Origin: Salmonella bongori NCTC 12419
GTDB taxonomy: Bacteria > Pseudomonadota > Gammaproteobacteria > Enterobacterales > Enterobacteriaceae
Direction: 5' to 3'
Assembly (NCBI RefSeq): GCF_000252995.1
Contig: NC_015761.1
Location: 1-64,000, forward strand
Length of the DNA stretch: 64,000 nucleotides
Shown here: positions 9,121 to 17,943 of the stretch, piece after piece
Numbering within the stretch: position 1 is the first letter of the stretch
How the letters are laid out: the number at the start of each line of letters is the position of its first letter
Program-made: the position numbers and the translations under genes
Notes under the pieces: generated by a model
Seen by the model: the letters and a program-made list of their open reading frames with translations, nothing else
Told to the model about the DNA's origin: nothing
The model's database searches: none

Positions 9121-9711
9121 ATGAACACCTTACGTATTGGCTTAGTTTCTATTTCTGACCGCGCCTCCAGCGGCGTTTATCAGGACAAAGGAATCCCGGC
9201 GCTGGAAGCCTGGCTGGCAACGGCCCTGACTACCCCTTTTGAAGTGCAAACCCGTCTAATCCCGGACGAGCAGGCGGTCATCGAACAAACCTTGTGTGAA
9301 CTGGTGGATGAGATGAGTTGTCATCTGGTGCTGACCACGGGGGGCACTGGCCCGGCACGCCGTGACGTGACACCGGACGCGACTCTGGCCGTCGCCGATC
9401 GTGAGATGCCGGGCTTTGGCGAGCAGATGCGCCAGATCAGTCTGCACTTTGTGCCAACCGCGATTCTGTCCCGTCAGGTAGGCGTTATCCGTAAACAGGC
9501 GTTGATCCTAAACTTGCCGGGGCAGCCTAAGTCGATCAAAGAGACGCTGGAGGGCGTAAAAAGTGACGAGGGTAAGGTGATTGTCGCGGGGATCTTTGCG
9601 AGCGTACCGTATTGTATACAGTTGCTTGAAGGACCGTATGTCGAAACCGATCCGCAGGTGGTCGCCTCTTTTCGTCCTAAAAGCGCAAGGCGTGAGAGTA
9701 TGTCGGCCTGA
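9121..9711 (+). CDS. mogA: Molybdopterin adenylyltransferase
   Basis: Adenylates molybdopterin before molybdate insertion in molybdenum cofactor synthesis; cytoplasmic trimer. The 196-residue product starts MNTLRIGLVSISDRASSGVY and contains the MoaB/Mog family TTGGTGPARRDVTPDAT motif (about residues 72-88) and the LPGQPKS signature. A tandem ATG gives an alternative start at 9118. The second ATG was chosen because it matches the E. coli protein and sits at a better distance from the ACGGA ribosome site. Confidence 0.97.
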   Translation: MNTLRIGLVSISDRASSGVYQDKGIPALEAWLATALTTPFEVQTRLIPDEQAVIEQTLCELVDEMSCHLVLTTGGTGPARRDVTPDATLAVADREMPGFGEQMRQISLHFVPTAILSRQVGVIRKQALILNLPGQPKSIKETLEGVKSDEGKVIVAGIFASVPYCIQLLEGPYVETDPQVVASFRPKSARRESMSA

Positions 9712-9755
9712 GTGGGAAAGCGGCTTCACCCCACGTTTTTACGTTTCGTACAACA

Positions 9756-9785
9756 CAGGCCTGATAAGTGAAGCGCCATCAGGCA
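9756..9785. repeat. REP element
   Basis: GCCTGATAAGTGAAGCGCCATCAGGC is a single REP-type palindrome between convergent mogA and satP. Confidence 0.8.
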
Positions 9786-9798
9786 TTGCAAACTGGCG

Positions 9799-9829
9799 TT
9801 ATTCCTCCCCGTGCAGGGAGGAATAAAAG
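9799..9829. terminator. Bidirectional terminator between mogA and satP
   Basis: TTATTCCTCCC pairs with GGGAGGAATAA around a short CGTGCA loop. A-rich sequence on the right and the AT at the stem ends give weak U tracts on either strand. It lies immediately before the satP stop on the minus strand, so it most likely serves satP. Confidence 0.65.
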
Positions 9830-9833
9830 CGAT

Positions 9834-10400
9834 TTAGTGTGCCTCACCAATAGGCAGGATAGTACGGCCAAATTGTTCGTTTAGCACTTCCCCCATCGCC
9901 AGATAAATAGCGCTGGCGCCGCAAACCAGACCAACCCAGCCTGCGATATGGATAATCGCTTCGTTACCGCTGATATTGCCGACCGCCAGCAGAGCGAACA
10001 GTACGGTCAGGCTCAGGAAAACAAATTGCAGAGCGCGGGCGGCTTTCAGCGTACCAAAGAACATAAATAACGTGAACACGCCCCACAGCCCTAAATAGGC
10101 GCCGAGCAGCTGGGCGTCAGGCGCGTCCGTCAGCCCCATTTTCGGCATTAGCAGAATAGCGACCAGCGTTAGCCAGAATGAACCGTATGAGGTAAAGGCG
10201 GTTAAACCAAAGGTATTGCCTTTTTTGTACTCCAGCAGACCAGCAAAAATTTGCGCGATACCGCCATAGAAAATCCCCATCGCCAGAATAATACCGTCCA
10301 GGGCGAAAAAACCAGCGTTGTGCAGGTTAAGCAGAATGGTGGTCATGCCGAAGCCCATCAGACCCAGCGGCGCCGGATTAGCCAACTTAGTGTTGCCCAT
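9834..10400 (-). CDS. satP: Acetate/succinate:proton symporter SatP (YaaH)
   Basis: An inner-membrane carrier of the GPR1/FUN34/YaaH (AceTr) family that takes up acetate and succinate. The 188 residues contain six hydrophobic spans. The family signature NPAPLGLMGFGMTT lies at about residues 8-21, and the AIYLAMGEVLNE segment precedes the C-terminus. It appears to be a single gene with its own upstream region. Confidence 0.96.
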   Translation of the reverse strand: MGNTKLANPAPLGLMGFGMTTILLNLHNAGFFALDGIILAMGIFYGGIAQIFAGLLEYKKGNTFGLTAFTSYGSFWLTLVAILLMPKMGLTDAPDAQLLGAYLGLWGVFTLFMFFGTLKAARALQFVFLSLTVLFALLAVGNISGNEAIIHIAGWVGLVCGASAIYLAMGEVLNEQFGRTILPIGEAH

Positions 10401-10548
10401 AATTCCTCAAAATCATCATAATTGAATGGTGAAATAGTTTCCCAAAATAACAAGTTCCGTATTCGGGCGCGGCATAATAATCAGGGGAAAAGGGGCTGTC
10501 TATGATCTGATGAGGGGGAAAAGAAAATATTTTCCCCTTTGAGGACGT

Positions 10549-11262
10549 TCACGCCTGAACAGCGACCATCATTCGTCGCAGGCAGGCGATTTGCAACACC
10601 GCCGGAATGGTTACCCGATACGCACTGCCGCTCATCGCTTTGACACCGTTTAAGGCCGCGCCAACCGGACCGCCAAGCCCCGCGCCGCGTAGCAATCCGT
10701 GTCCCAGGATGCTCATGGCGGCATGGGTACGCAAAATGCGAGTAAGCTGGGTGGAGAGCAGGTGGGAAACCCCTTTCGCCAAATGACGATCTTTCATCAG
10801 CAGCGGCAGCAGATCTTCCAGTTCAGAGACTTTCGCATCCACGGCTTGCAGAAATTCCTGCTTATGTGCAGTGTCCATCTTCTGCCACGTATGACGTAAA
10901 AAATGTTCCAGCAGTTGCTGTTCTATTTCAAACGTCGTCATGCTTTTATCCGCTTTGAGTTTTAGCCGTTTTGCGACATCCAGCAAAATCGCACGGTATT
11001 GCTTTCCGTGCCCGCGTAATTTGTTGGCGATACTGTCGCCGCCGTAATGCTGGAACTCACCGGCAATCAGCTGCCAGTTGCGTCGGTGTTGTTCCGGATG
11101 CCCCTCCATCGCTTTGAATAGTTCGTTATGGCACAGTACGCTCGACAAGCGAGTTTTGCCCTTTTCGTTATGCGTTAGCAAACGGGCGAAATCGGCGAGT
11201 TGTTCTTCGCTACAATGCTGAAGAAAGTCTAAATCCTCGTCGTGTAAATAGGTGACATTCAT
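10549..11262 (-). CDS. yaaW: UPF0174 protein YaaW
   Basis: A 237-residue protein recognised as YaaW by its N-terminus (MNVTYLHDEDLDFLQ) and the glycine-rich hydrophobic segment GHGLLRGAGLGGPVGAALNG near residue 190. The family, also seen as DUF3944/UPF0174, has a ubiquinol-cytochrome-chaperone-like helical region, but its biochemical role is not established. The C-terminal hydrophobic stretch could contact membrane. It is transcribed with yaaI just upstream on the same strand, 34 bases away, so the pair may be an operon. Confidence 0.88.
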   Translation of the reverse strand: MNVTYLHDEDLDFLQHCSEEQLADFARLLTHNEKGKTRLSSVLCHNELFKAMEGHPEQHRRNWQLIAGEFQHYGGDSIANKLRGHGKQYRAILLDVAKRLKLKADKSMTTFEIEQQLLEHFLRHTWQKMDTAHKQEFLQAVDAKVSELEDLLPLLMKDRHLAKGVSHLLSTQLTRILRTHAAMSILGHGLLRGAGLGGPVGAALNGVKAMSGSAYRVTIPAVLQIACLRRMMVAVQA

Positions 11263-11296
11263 TTTCGATCTGGCTTTTTGAATAAAATAACGGGAA

Positions 11297-11701
11297 TTAA
11301 TCGTCGCCGATGACTTTAAGTCTCGCCATGTCGGAAGAGTTCACCGTATGGCCTGAGAAGGTCATTTTTGATACGCAGCGTTTGTTGTCATTATCACTAT
11401 TAATCGCGATCCAGCCGGTGGTCTGGCCCTCTTTTATTGAGGACGGGACATTCAGGTTTTGGCTGGCGCTATGCGCGGTTTTAAAATAAACAGAAGCGCC
11501 GCTAAGCTCTACGTCGCCGTGATCTGCCGTAAGTTGAATACGCTTTACGATGCGGCAGACGGGTATTTTCAGTGTGAGATCGTTAGTTTCATTTCTGGGC
11601 ATGACAATGACGCCCAACACTTTGTGATCGTTAGCGTGTGCGACGCTACTTAATGCCAGACCGAGAAACAGACTGGCGGAAATCGTTAACACAGATCGCA
11701 T
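11297..11701 (-). CDS. yaaI: Periplasmic UPF0412 protein YaaI
   Basis: A 134-residue secreted protein with a clear Sec signal peptide (MRSVLTISASLFLGLALS, cut after VAHA near residue 23). The mature part contains the family's VMPRNETNDL and two cysteines (CRI and RCVSK) that could form a disulfide. Function is unknown. The start at 11701 was preferred over an in-frame ATG eight codons upstream because it gives a canonical signal peptide and the E. coli length. Confidence 0.9.
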   Translation of the reverse strand: MRSVLTISASLFLGLALSSVAHANDHKVLGVIVMPRNETNDLTLKIPVCRIVKRIQLTADHGDVELSGASVYFKTAHSASQNLNVPSSIKEGQTTGWIAINSDNDNKRCVSKMTFSGHTVNSSDMARLKVIGDD

Positions 11702-11898
11702 GGAATTTCTCTTTGACGGGTTCAATAATCAATGGTTGTCTATCATACTCTGCCCATGACAAGGATTCAGGTTTGTAATCTTTTCTTTTTATTACAATTT
11801 TTCCATGAATGATATTCATGGTTTGATATTTTTTGTGAATATATATCTGCCTGGTTTTCCGCCGCACCTTCTCACCTATAAAAAATTTTTTCATCTCC

Positions 11899-11930
11899 CC
11901 CTTGATGACGTGGGTTACGACCCCATCTTG
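11899..11930 (+). promoter_or_regulatory. dnaK sigma-32 promoter P1
   Basis: CCCTTGATG at about 11899-11907 and CCCCATCTT at 11921-11929 match the RpoH heat-shock promoter -35 and CCCCAT-type -10 elements with suitable spacing. The E. coli dnaK P1 has nearly the same sequence. Confidence 0.88.
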
Positions 11931-11972
11931 TAGTCAACCGCAGTGGTGAGTCTGAAAAAAAACGATTCAGGG

Positions 11973-12003
11973 TAGTTGAAACCTTATGTTTCGCCCCTAT
12001 TAC
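11973..12003 (+). promoter_or_regulatory. dnaK sigma-32 promoter P2
   Basis: GTTGAAAC at 11975-11982 and CCCCTATT at 11994-12001 form a second RpoH-type promoter about 50 bases upstream of dnaK, corresponding to E. coli dnaK P2. Confidence 0.88.
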
Positions 12004-12049
12004 AGATTCACAACCACATGATGACCGAATTTTTAGTGGAGACGTTTAG

Positions 12050-13966
12050 ATGGGTAAAATTATTGGTATCGACCTGGGTACTACCAACTCTTGTGTAGCG
12101 ATTATGGATGGAACGCAGGCACGCGTGCTGGAGAACGCCGAGGGCGATCGCACTACGCCTTCTATCATTGCTTATACCCAGGATGGTGAAACTCTGGTTG
12201 GTCAGCCGGCTAAACGTCAGGCAGTGACAAACCCGCAAAACACCCTGTTTGCGATTAAACGCCTGATTGGCCGCCGCTTCCAGGACGAAGAAGTTCAACG
12301 TGACGTTTCTATCATGCCGTACAAAATCATCGGCGCCGACAACGGCGACGCATGGCTTGATGTGAAAGGTCAGAAAATGGCACCGCCGCAGATTTCTGCC
12401 GAAGTGCTGAAGAAAATGAAGAAAACGGCAGAAGATTACCTGGGCGAGCCGGTAACTGAAGCGGTTATTACCGTACCTGCATACTTTAATGACGCCCAGC
12501 GTCAGGCCACTAAAGATGCTGGTCGTATCGCGGGCCTGGAAGTCAAACGTATTATTAACGAACCGACTGCCGCAGCGCTGGCTTATGGCCTGGACAAAGA
12601 AGTGGGTAACCGTACTATTGCGGTTTATGACCTGGGCGGCGGTACTTTCGATATTTCTATTATCGAAATCGACGAAGTTGACGGCGAAAAAACCTTCGAA
12701 GTTCTGGCAACCAATGGTGATACCCATCTGGGTGGTGAAGACTTCGATACCCGTTTGATCAACTATCTCGTTGACGAATTTAAGAAAGATCAGGGCATTG
12801 ACCTGCGTAATGATCCGCTGGCAATGCAGCGCCTGAAAGAAGCGGCGGAAAAAGCGAAAATCGAACTTTCTTCCGCACAGCAGACCGACGTGAACCTGCC
12901 GTACATTACCGCAGACGCGACCGGTCCGAAACACATGAATATCAAAGTGACGCGTGCAAAACTGGAAAGCCTGGTTGAAGACCTGGTCAACCGTTCTATC
13001 GAGCCGCTGAAAGTTGCGTTGCAGGATGCTGGCCTGTCCGTCTCTGATATCAACGACGTTATCCTCGTTGGTGGTCAGACGCGTATGCCAATGGTTCAGA
13101 AGAAAGTCGCTGAGTTCTTTGGTAAAGAACCGCGTAAAGACGTTAACCCGGACGAAGCCGTGGCTATCGGTGCTGCCGTTCAGGGTGGCGTATTGACCGG
13201 TGATGTGAAAGACGTACTGCTGCTGGACGTTACCCCGCTGTCTCTGGGTATCGAAACGATGGGTGGTGTGATGACTCCGCTGATTACCAAAAACACCACC
13301 ATCCCGACCAAGCACAGCCAGGTGTTCTCTACCGCGGAAGACAACCAGTCTGCGGTAACCATCCATGTGCTGCAGGGTGAGCGTAAACGTGCGTCTGATA
13401 ACAAATCACTGGGTCAGTTCAACCTGGATGGCATCAATCCGGCGCCGCGCGGTATGCCGCAGATCGAAGTTACCTTCGATATCGATGCTGATGGTATCCT
13501 GCACGTTTCCGCGAAAGACAAAAACAGCGGTAAAGAGCAGAAGATCACGATCAAGGCTTCTTCTGGTTTGAACGAGGAAGAAATTCAGAAAATGGTTCGC
13601 GATGCCGAAGCGAACGCTGAATCTGACCGTAAGTTCGAGGAACTGGTTCAGACTCGTAACCAGGGTGACCATCTGCTGCACAGCACTCGTAAACAGGTTG
13701 AAGAAGCAGGCGATAAGCTGCCGGCTGACGACAAAACCGCTATTGAGTCTGCGCTGAGCGCGCTGGAAACGGCTTTGAAAGGCGAAGATAAAGCGGCTAT
13801 CGAAGCGAAAATGCAGGAACTGGCGCAGGTTTCTCAGAAACTGATGGAAATCGCTCAGCAGCAGCATGCACAGCAGCAGGCAGGCAGCGCTGACGCTTCT
13901 GCAAACAATGCGAAAGATGACGATGTTGTCGACGCTGAGTTTGAAGAAGTGAAAGATAAAAAATAA
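12050..13966 (+). CDS. dnaK: Hsp70 chaperone DnaK
   Basis: The cytoplasmic ATP-dependent chaperone for unfolded proteins, also a negative regulator of the RpoH heat-shock response. The 638 residues are full length. The N-terminal nucleotide-binding domain shows IGIDLGTTNSCVAI at residues 4-17 and the YDLGGGTFDISI phosphate loop near 193. The linker DVLLLDVTPLSLG falls near residue 388, and the substrate-binding domain ends in a Q/A-rich tail with DAEFEEVKDKK. Two heat-shock promoters precede it, and dnaJ follows after 85 bases. Confidence 0.99.
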   Translation: MGKIIGIDLGTTNSCVAIMDGTQARVLENAEGDRTTPSIIAYTQDGETLVGQPAKRQAVTNPQNTLFAIKRLIGRRFQDEEVQRDVSIMPYKIIGADNGDAWLDVKGQKMAPPQISAEVLKKMKKTAEDYLGEPVTEAVITVPAYFNDAQRQATKDAGRIAGLEVKRIINEPTAAALAYGLDKEVGNRTIAVYDLGGGTFDISIIEIDEVDGEKTFEVLATNGDTHLGGEDFDTRLINYLVDEFKKDQGIDLRNDPLAMQRLKEAAEKAKIELSSAQQTDVNLPYITADATGPKHMNIKVTRAKLESLVEDLVNRSIEPLKVALQDAGLSVSDINDVILVGGQTRMPMVQKKVAEFFGKEPRKDVNPDEAVAIGAAVQGGVLTGDVKDVLLLDVTPLSLGIETMGGVMTPLITKNTTIPTKHSQVFSTAEDNQSAVTIHVLQGERKRASDNKSLGQFNLDGINPAPRGMPQIEVTFDIDADGILHVSAKDKNSGKEQKITIKASSGLNEEEIQKMVRDAEANAESDRKFEELVQTRNQGDHLLHSTRKQVEEAGDKLPADDKTAIESALSALETALKGEDKAAIEAKMQELAQVSQKLMEIAQQQHAQQQAGSADASANNAKDDDVVDAEFEEVKDKK

Positions 13967-14051
13967 TCGCCCTTTGAACGGGTAATTACTGGCACGGGCG
14001 AAGAGGTTTCCTCTCCGCCCGTGCATGCATGTTAAGGGCAGATAAAAAAAG
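13967..14051 (+). ncRNA. dnaK-dnaJ intergenic RNA element (tpke11-like position)
   Basis: The 85-base spacer contains a long GC-rich hairpin, GCACGGGCG at 13992-14000 pairing with the CGCCCGTGC half that ends near 14025, with an inner AAGAGG/CCTCT stem. E. coli has an RNA named tpke11 annotated in this spacer. Whether it is a separate transcript or a processing and partial-termination hairpin that sets the DnaK:DnaJ ratio cannot be told from sequence. No T run follows, so it is not a canonical terminator. Confidence 0.5.
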
Positions 14052-15191
14052 ATGGCGAAAAGAGATTACTACGAGATTTTAGGCGTTTCCAAAACAGCGG
14101 AAGAGCGTGAAATCAAAAAGGCTTATAAGCGCCTGGCCATGAAATATCATCCAGACCGCAACCAGGGTGATAAAGAGGCTGAAGCCAAATTTAAAGAGAT
14201 TAAAGAAGCCTACGAAGTGCTGACTGATGCGCAAAAACGCGCAGCCTACGATCAGTACGGCCACGCCGCGTTTGAACAAGGCGGCATGGGAGGCGGATTC
14301 GGCGGCGGCTTTAATGGCGGTGCTGATTTCAGTGATATCTTTGGTGACGTTTTTGGCGATATCTTTGGCGGCGGGCGCGGTCGTCAACGTGCGGCGCGTG
14401 GGGCAGATCTACGTTACAACATGGATCTCACCCTGGAAGAAGCTGTGCGTGGCGTGACCAAAGAGATCCGTATCCCGACGCTGGAAGAGTGTGACGTTTG
14501 CCACGGCAGCGGCGCGAAAGCAGGCACGCAACCGCAAACCTGCCCGACGTGTCACGGTTCTGGTCAGGTTCAGATGCGCCAGGGCTTTTTCGCCGTACAA
14601 CAGACCTGCCCGCACTGTCAGGGACGCGGTACGCTGATTAAAGATCCGTGTACTAAATGTCACGGTCATGGGCGTGTTGAGAAGAGTAAAACTCTGTCCG
14701 TTAAAATCCCGGCGGGCGTGGATACTGGCGACCGTATTCGTCTGGCTGGTGAAGGCGAGGCGGGTGAGCATGGCGCGCCGGCGGGCGATCTGTACGTTCA
14801 GGTCCAGGTGAAACAGCATCCTATTTTCGAACGTGAAGGCAATAATCTTTATTGCGAAGTGCCTATCAACTTTGCGATGGCGGCGTTGGGCGGCGAAATC
14901 GAAGTGCCGACGTTAGATGGCCGCGTGAAGCTGAAAGTGCCGAGCGAAACGCAAACGGGCAAATTGTTCCGTATGCGTGGGAAAGGCGTGAAGTCTGTAC
15001 GCGGCGGCGCACAGGGCGATTTGCTGTGCCGCGTAGTGGTTGAAACGCCGGTTGGCTTGAGCGAGAAGCAGAAGCAGTTACTGAAAGATCTTCAGGAAAG
15101 CTTTGGCGGCCCGACGGGCGAGAAAAATAGCCCTCGTTCAAAAAGCTTCTTTGATGGCGTAAAAAAATTCTTTGATGATTTGACCCGCTAA
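14052..15191 (+). CDS. dnaJ: Hsp40 co-chaperone DnaJ
   Basis: Stimulates the DnaK ATPase and delivers substrates; cytoplasmic. The 379-residue protein has the J domain with HPD (YHPDRN, residue 33 onward) and a Gly/Phe-rich linker around 77-110. Four CxxCxGxG-type zinc repeats fall between about 144 and 200 (CDVCHGSG, CPTCHGSG, CPHCQGRG, CTKCHGHG), followed by the C-terminal substrate domains. It is the second gene of the heat-shock operon and ends at a strong terminator. Confidence 0.99.
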   Translation: MAKRDYYEILGVSKTAEEREIKKAYKRLAMKYHPDRNQGDKEAEAKFKEIKEAYEVLTDAQKRAAYDQYGHAAFEQGGMGGGFGGGFNGGADFSDIFGDVFGDIFGGGRGRQRAARGADLRYNMDLTLEEAVRGVTKEIRIPTLEECDVCHGSGAKAGTQPQTCPTCHGSGQVQMRQGFFAVQQTCPHCQGRGTLIKDPCTKCHGHGRVEKSKTLSVKIPAGVDTGDRIRLAGEGEAGEHGAPAGDLYVQVQVKQHPIFEREGNNLYCEVPINFAMAALGGEIEVPTLDGRVKLKVPSETQTGKLFRMRGKGVKSVRGGAQGDLLCRVVVETPVGLSEKQKQLLKDLQESFGGPTGEKNSPRSKSFFDGVKKFFDDLTR

Positions 15192-15215
15192 CTGTTTTTC
15201 GTTGTACTTTTCTTC

Positions 15216-15242
15216 AGCCCGGATGTTTATCCGGGCTTTTTT
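15216..15242 (+). terminator. dnaKJ operon terminator
   Basis: AGCCCGGAT and ATCCGGGCT form a 9-bp stem around a GTTT-type loop, followed by a T run, 25 bases after dnaJ. Confidence 0.93.
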
Positions 15243-15469
15243 GTGCCTTTATGCGCCAGAGCTTCTGCTAAACGCATCCTACGCTTTCATTTGTTGATGT
15301 TTTGTTTTTACTGATAAAGAAATTGATGTTAATCAGCAGCATTGCATCCACTCACTTTTAAAAAAATGTTATGCGATGACTTTAACGATTGCTTTTTTAG
15401 ATACTGTGAATTGATTTATCTTGAGTATTAACTATATTGCTTTTTTCAGTTTCCGGAGGCAGGCAGCGC

Positions 15470-16417
15470 ATGGGATCGAAAGGTGCCAACAAGAGCTTTG
15501 ATTATAATTTAATCAAAATTCTTGATGCTGTTATTTTGTCTGGAAATGCGGCTATGGCGGCAAAAAAGCTAGGCATTACACCAGCCGCTGTTTCACTGGC
15601 TTTAAAGCGCTTGCAGAGTTATTACCCGGAAGAGTTGTTTAGCCGGGGGAAAGGGGGACTCATCCCTACGGCGAAGGCGGTCGACATTCATCAAAATTTC
15701 AGGCAGGTTATGAAACTGGTGGATGATACGTTTCTCAGTAAAAGTAAAAAAGATGAGGCATTACAGATCACGTTGTTAGGCAGTGATCTTGTTGAAAGCT
15801 ATTACCTTTCTCAAATTTATAACAGCGACATTTTTGACCGTATTTTGATAAATCATTTCTCTGTCAGGAACATGAGTCGGGAGCATATCAGCGAGCTTCT
15901 GTTTACTGCCCAGGGCGACTTGTTGATTAGCGCTGAACCCTTGCTGGAGTCCGGTATTGAAAGTCAAATTATTGATAATTTCAAAACATTTGTTTGCATC
16001 TGTAGCAGTAACCATATGTTGGGTACTCTCTCACAGTTGTCGTTACATCATTTTTACTCTTCGCGCCATGCCTTATATCAGCCGGGTATAGGGTCTCCGG
16101 TAATATTTCATGATAGTGAATTATTTAAGAGTGAATTTTATTATACTGGCACGCGTCTTGTGGGATATCGCAGTGATTCACTTAATGGTTTAATGAGCAT
16201 GATCGAACGAACCTCATTGATTGCGTTAATGCCATTAAAACTAGCGCTTTTCTATAAAAATCAACGAAAATATGATATTAAATTTATTCAGCCTCCGCCT
16301 GAACTGGCTTTTAAGTCAATTCAGGTCTATGCATCCTGGAATAAGAATAGTAGAAATATATCGATGATTAATGAGATGGTGAGTATGCTGCAAACGCTTT
16401 TCTCTTTTCGTCGCTAA
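15470..16417 (+). CDS. LysR-family transcriptional regulator at the chitinase island
   Basis: A 315-residue LysR-type regulator. The N-terminal winged helix reads FDYNLIKILDAVILSGNAA then KLGITPAAVSLALKRLQ (about residues 8-55), followed by a linker helix and a ligand-binding domain of normal length. The ATG at 15470 has a GGAGG site ten bases upstream; an in-frame start eleven codons earlier has none. It is the first gene of the island and points toward the holin gene. By position it is the likely activator of the holin, muramidase and chitinase genes, but that is inference. The DNA is markedly more AT-rich than dnaKJ. Confidence 0.85.
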   Translation: MGSKGANKSFDYNLIKILDAVILSGNAAMAAKKLGITPAAVSLALKRLQSYYPEELFSRGKGGLIPTAKAVDIHQNFRQVMKLVDDTFLSKSKKDEALQITLLGSDLVESYYLSQIYNSDIFDRILINHFSVRNMSREHISELLFTAQGDLLISAEPLLESGIESQIIDNFKTFVCICSSNHMLGTLSQLSLHHFYSSRHALYQPGIGSPVIFHDSELFKSEFYYTGTRLVGYRSDSLNGLMSMIERTSLIALMPLKLALFYKNQRKYDIKFIQPPPELAFKSIQVYASWNKNSRNISMINEMVSMLQTLFSFRR

Positions 16418-16544
16418 TACTCTTCATGTTGTCATCTTTGATGTAATATGGTTTTAAATGATGTACTTTGATTTCCTCCCCCCTGACAGGGCGCTTACAC
16501 TCCTCTTGTTAATTATACATTTATAATGATTCAGGAGTGTTAAA

Positions 16545-16889
16545 ATGTCTATTCCAAACCATGTCTCGACAACGGAAGTTGTGCTACTGGAGCTGGAAAT
16601 CTTACTCACTATTATTGCGATAGGTGCGTGGGGGGGCTTTGTCAGCTATCTTTTACGTAAAGATAAAACAGAATATAATAGTTCACATCAAAGTATTAAG
16701 TATTGCCTGGCACAGATCATTATTTCCTGCTTTACCAGCTTTTTGCTAAGCGCGATTGCGATTGAAAAAGAATTCAGCTTTAATATCGTTCTGCTGGCGG
16801 CAGGCTTAGGCGGTGTTTTCGCTGGCCCCATCTTAAAAATTCTTGGCCAGCGTATTAAAAAAATTATCGAAGAGCATAATTCGGATTAA
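16545..16889 (+). CDS. Phage-type holin (putative)
   Basis: A 114-residue membrane protein with three predicted spans: about residues 10-35, 50-68 and 76-98. It has a short charged C-terminal tail (GQRIKKIIEEHNSD). Size, topology and its position beside a muramidase gene fit phage holins that form inner-membrane lesions. An AGGAG ribosome site precedes the ATG. No other phage genes are present, so this is a domesticated holin rather than part of a prophage. It is convergent with the muramidase gene, with a small hairpin in the 60-base gap. Confidence 0.78.
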   Translation: MSIPNHVSTTEVVLLELEILLTIIAIGAWGGFVSYLLRKDKTEYNSSHQSIKYCLAQIIISCFTSFLLSAIAIEKEFSFNIVLLAAGLGGVFAGPILKILGQRIKKIIEEHNSD

Positions 16890-16906
16890 TTATCCTTCGC
16901 GATATC

Positions 16907-16924
16907 AGGCTCATCCGTGAGCCT
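16907..16924. terminator. Hairpin between holin and muramidase genes
   Basis: AGGCTCA and TGAGCCT form a perfect 7-bp stem with a TCCG loop between the convergent stops. T tracts are weak on both sides, so this is a probable weak bidirectional terminator. Confidence 0.55.
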
Positions 16925-16949
16925 CTTATGCGCTTTTCTCCACCTGGGC

Positions 16950-17483
16950 TCAGGTCACTCTATTCTTGATCCAGCCATAAATAAATTGTTCGTTATTGTG
17001 GTTCTTCTCAGCAATATTTAAATAGTACGCACCCTGACTGCAATTGAGCGCTTTTACCAAAACGGTTTCCCCTTCCTGGCCTCGCCAGCTCAGATAATGT
17101 TCGAGAGCGGCAACCGTCCGCGGACCAATATTGCCATCTACATGAATATCCGGATAACGTTTACCTTCTTGATTAAAGACGTTCAACCACCGTTGCAGCC
17201 ATACGCTGGGGTAGTAAGCGCCTATATTGACTGCCGCATCACACAGTTCGAATGAGAGTGGCCATGATAACGCAGAGATGTCATCAAAGCCTGGTTTTAT
17301 CCAGTAATCTTCTTCGAGAATCGTGTAGGCTTCGGCGCGGGTGAGATCTCGCATATCGCCAGCATAACCATGTGCTCGCGCCGTTGCTTCGGTAATTCCC
17401 CAGTGGGTCGCGCCGCCTTTATCTTCAGGATTAAATACGTAACCACCTTCAAGCGCTATAATTCCATCTATAATTGGATTCAT
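16950..17483 (-). CDS. GH108-type N-acetylmuramidase (TtsA-like peptidoglycan hydrolase)
   Basis: A 177-residue enzyme with the glycoside hydrolase 108 signature. The catalytic glutamate lies in ALEGGY at residue 12, followed by DKGGATHWGIT and a C-terminal peptidoglycan-binding segment containing VDGNIGPRTVAAL. There is no signal peptide, as in TtsA of Salmonella Typhi, a family member needed for typhoid toxin release. Such enzymes cross the inner membrane through a holin and cut the glycan. A strong AAGGAAG site precedes the ATG. The upstream membrane regulator gene lies 16 bases away on the same strand, so they are probably co-transcribed. Confidence 0.85.
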   Translation of the reverse strand: MNPIIDGIIALEGGYVFNPEDKGGATHWGITEATARAHGYAGDMRDLTRAEAYTILEEDYWIKPGFDDISALSWPLSFELCDAAVNIGAYYPSVWLQRWLNVFNQEGKRYPDIHVDGNIGPRTVAALEHYLSWRGQEGETVLVKALNCSQGAYYLNIAEKNHNNEQFIYGWIKNRVT

Positions 17484-17499
17484 CTTCCTTTTCCTTCAC

Positions 17500-17943
17500 T
17501 TAATGAATATGCAGATACATGAATGAACCTAACGTTACAGAGAATACGGTCGTCAGAGCGGCAATAGTTTGTCTTACAATCTGTTTTTTTCTTCCTTTTG
17601 TTTCGCTGTCCATCGCGGTAATAGATATCTCATTATTAACCTTGAGACCTTGTCTTGGAATAGTAATAAAAAGATCATGAATACCAAGTGTTTTAAGGTC
17701 ACGTCTGATTAAATAGAGTATCTGCGTTAGATTGGCATCATTAACATAGTGGCTTCGACTTCCCCATAACGCGTTGGTTATTTTTTGTCGCTCGATAATC
17801 TCCAGATGAGCATTCTCGATGATGAAACTGAGACATTTGGCCCTCATCGCAGTCATCTTAATAACCTGTGAGTTTGAGGCCGTTCTCAGCTCATATTTAC
17901 CTTCATTGTAAATGCAAGTGCTATTAATGATATAACTTTTCAT
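17500..17943 (-). CDS. Membrane-anchored winged-helix regulator (OmpR/CadC-type DNA-binding domain)
   Basis: A 147-residue protein with a winged-helix domain over about residues 15-110: KMTAMRAKCLSFIIENAH, then ALWGS and NDANLTQILYLIRRDLKTLG, the recognition helix. One transmembrane span lies at the very C-terminus (ALTTVFSVTLGSFMYLHIH). Unlike ToxR or CadC it has essentially no periplasmic sensor. A paralogue with the same layout lies at 33079-33528, after the bcf operon. The gene is divergent from the chitinase gene across a 390-base AT-rich region and upstream of the muramidase gene, so it is a candidate local regulator of both. Confidence 0.82.
   Translation of the reverse strand: MKSYIINSTCIYNEGKYELRTASNSQVIKMTAMRAKCLSFIIENAHLEIIERQKITNALWGSRSHYVNDANLTQILYLIRRDLKTLGIHDLFITIPRQGLKVNNEISITAMDSETKGRKKQIVRQTIAALTTVFSVTLGSFMYLHIH

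Larger units (their letters stand above)
11702..12049. other. Intergenic region upstream of dnaK
   Basis: About 350 bases separate divergent yaaI and dnaK. The right third carries the two heat-shock promoters listed separately. The left part is AT-rich and holds an 82-codon minus-strand frame with no family resemblance, which is not accepted as a gene. Confidence 0.7.

Noticed and set aside
11646..11894. 82-codon minus-strand frame overlapping the yaaI start and the dnaK upstream region
   Set aside because: Overlaps the yaaI coding start in another frame and has no similarity. A dnaK promoter region is the better explanation.
12008..13366. Long 452-codon open frame antisense to dnaK
   Set aside because: It is a codon-bias mirror of dnaK, a known artefact of highly biased genes. 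It has no ribosome site or protein-like composition.
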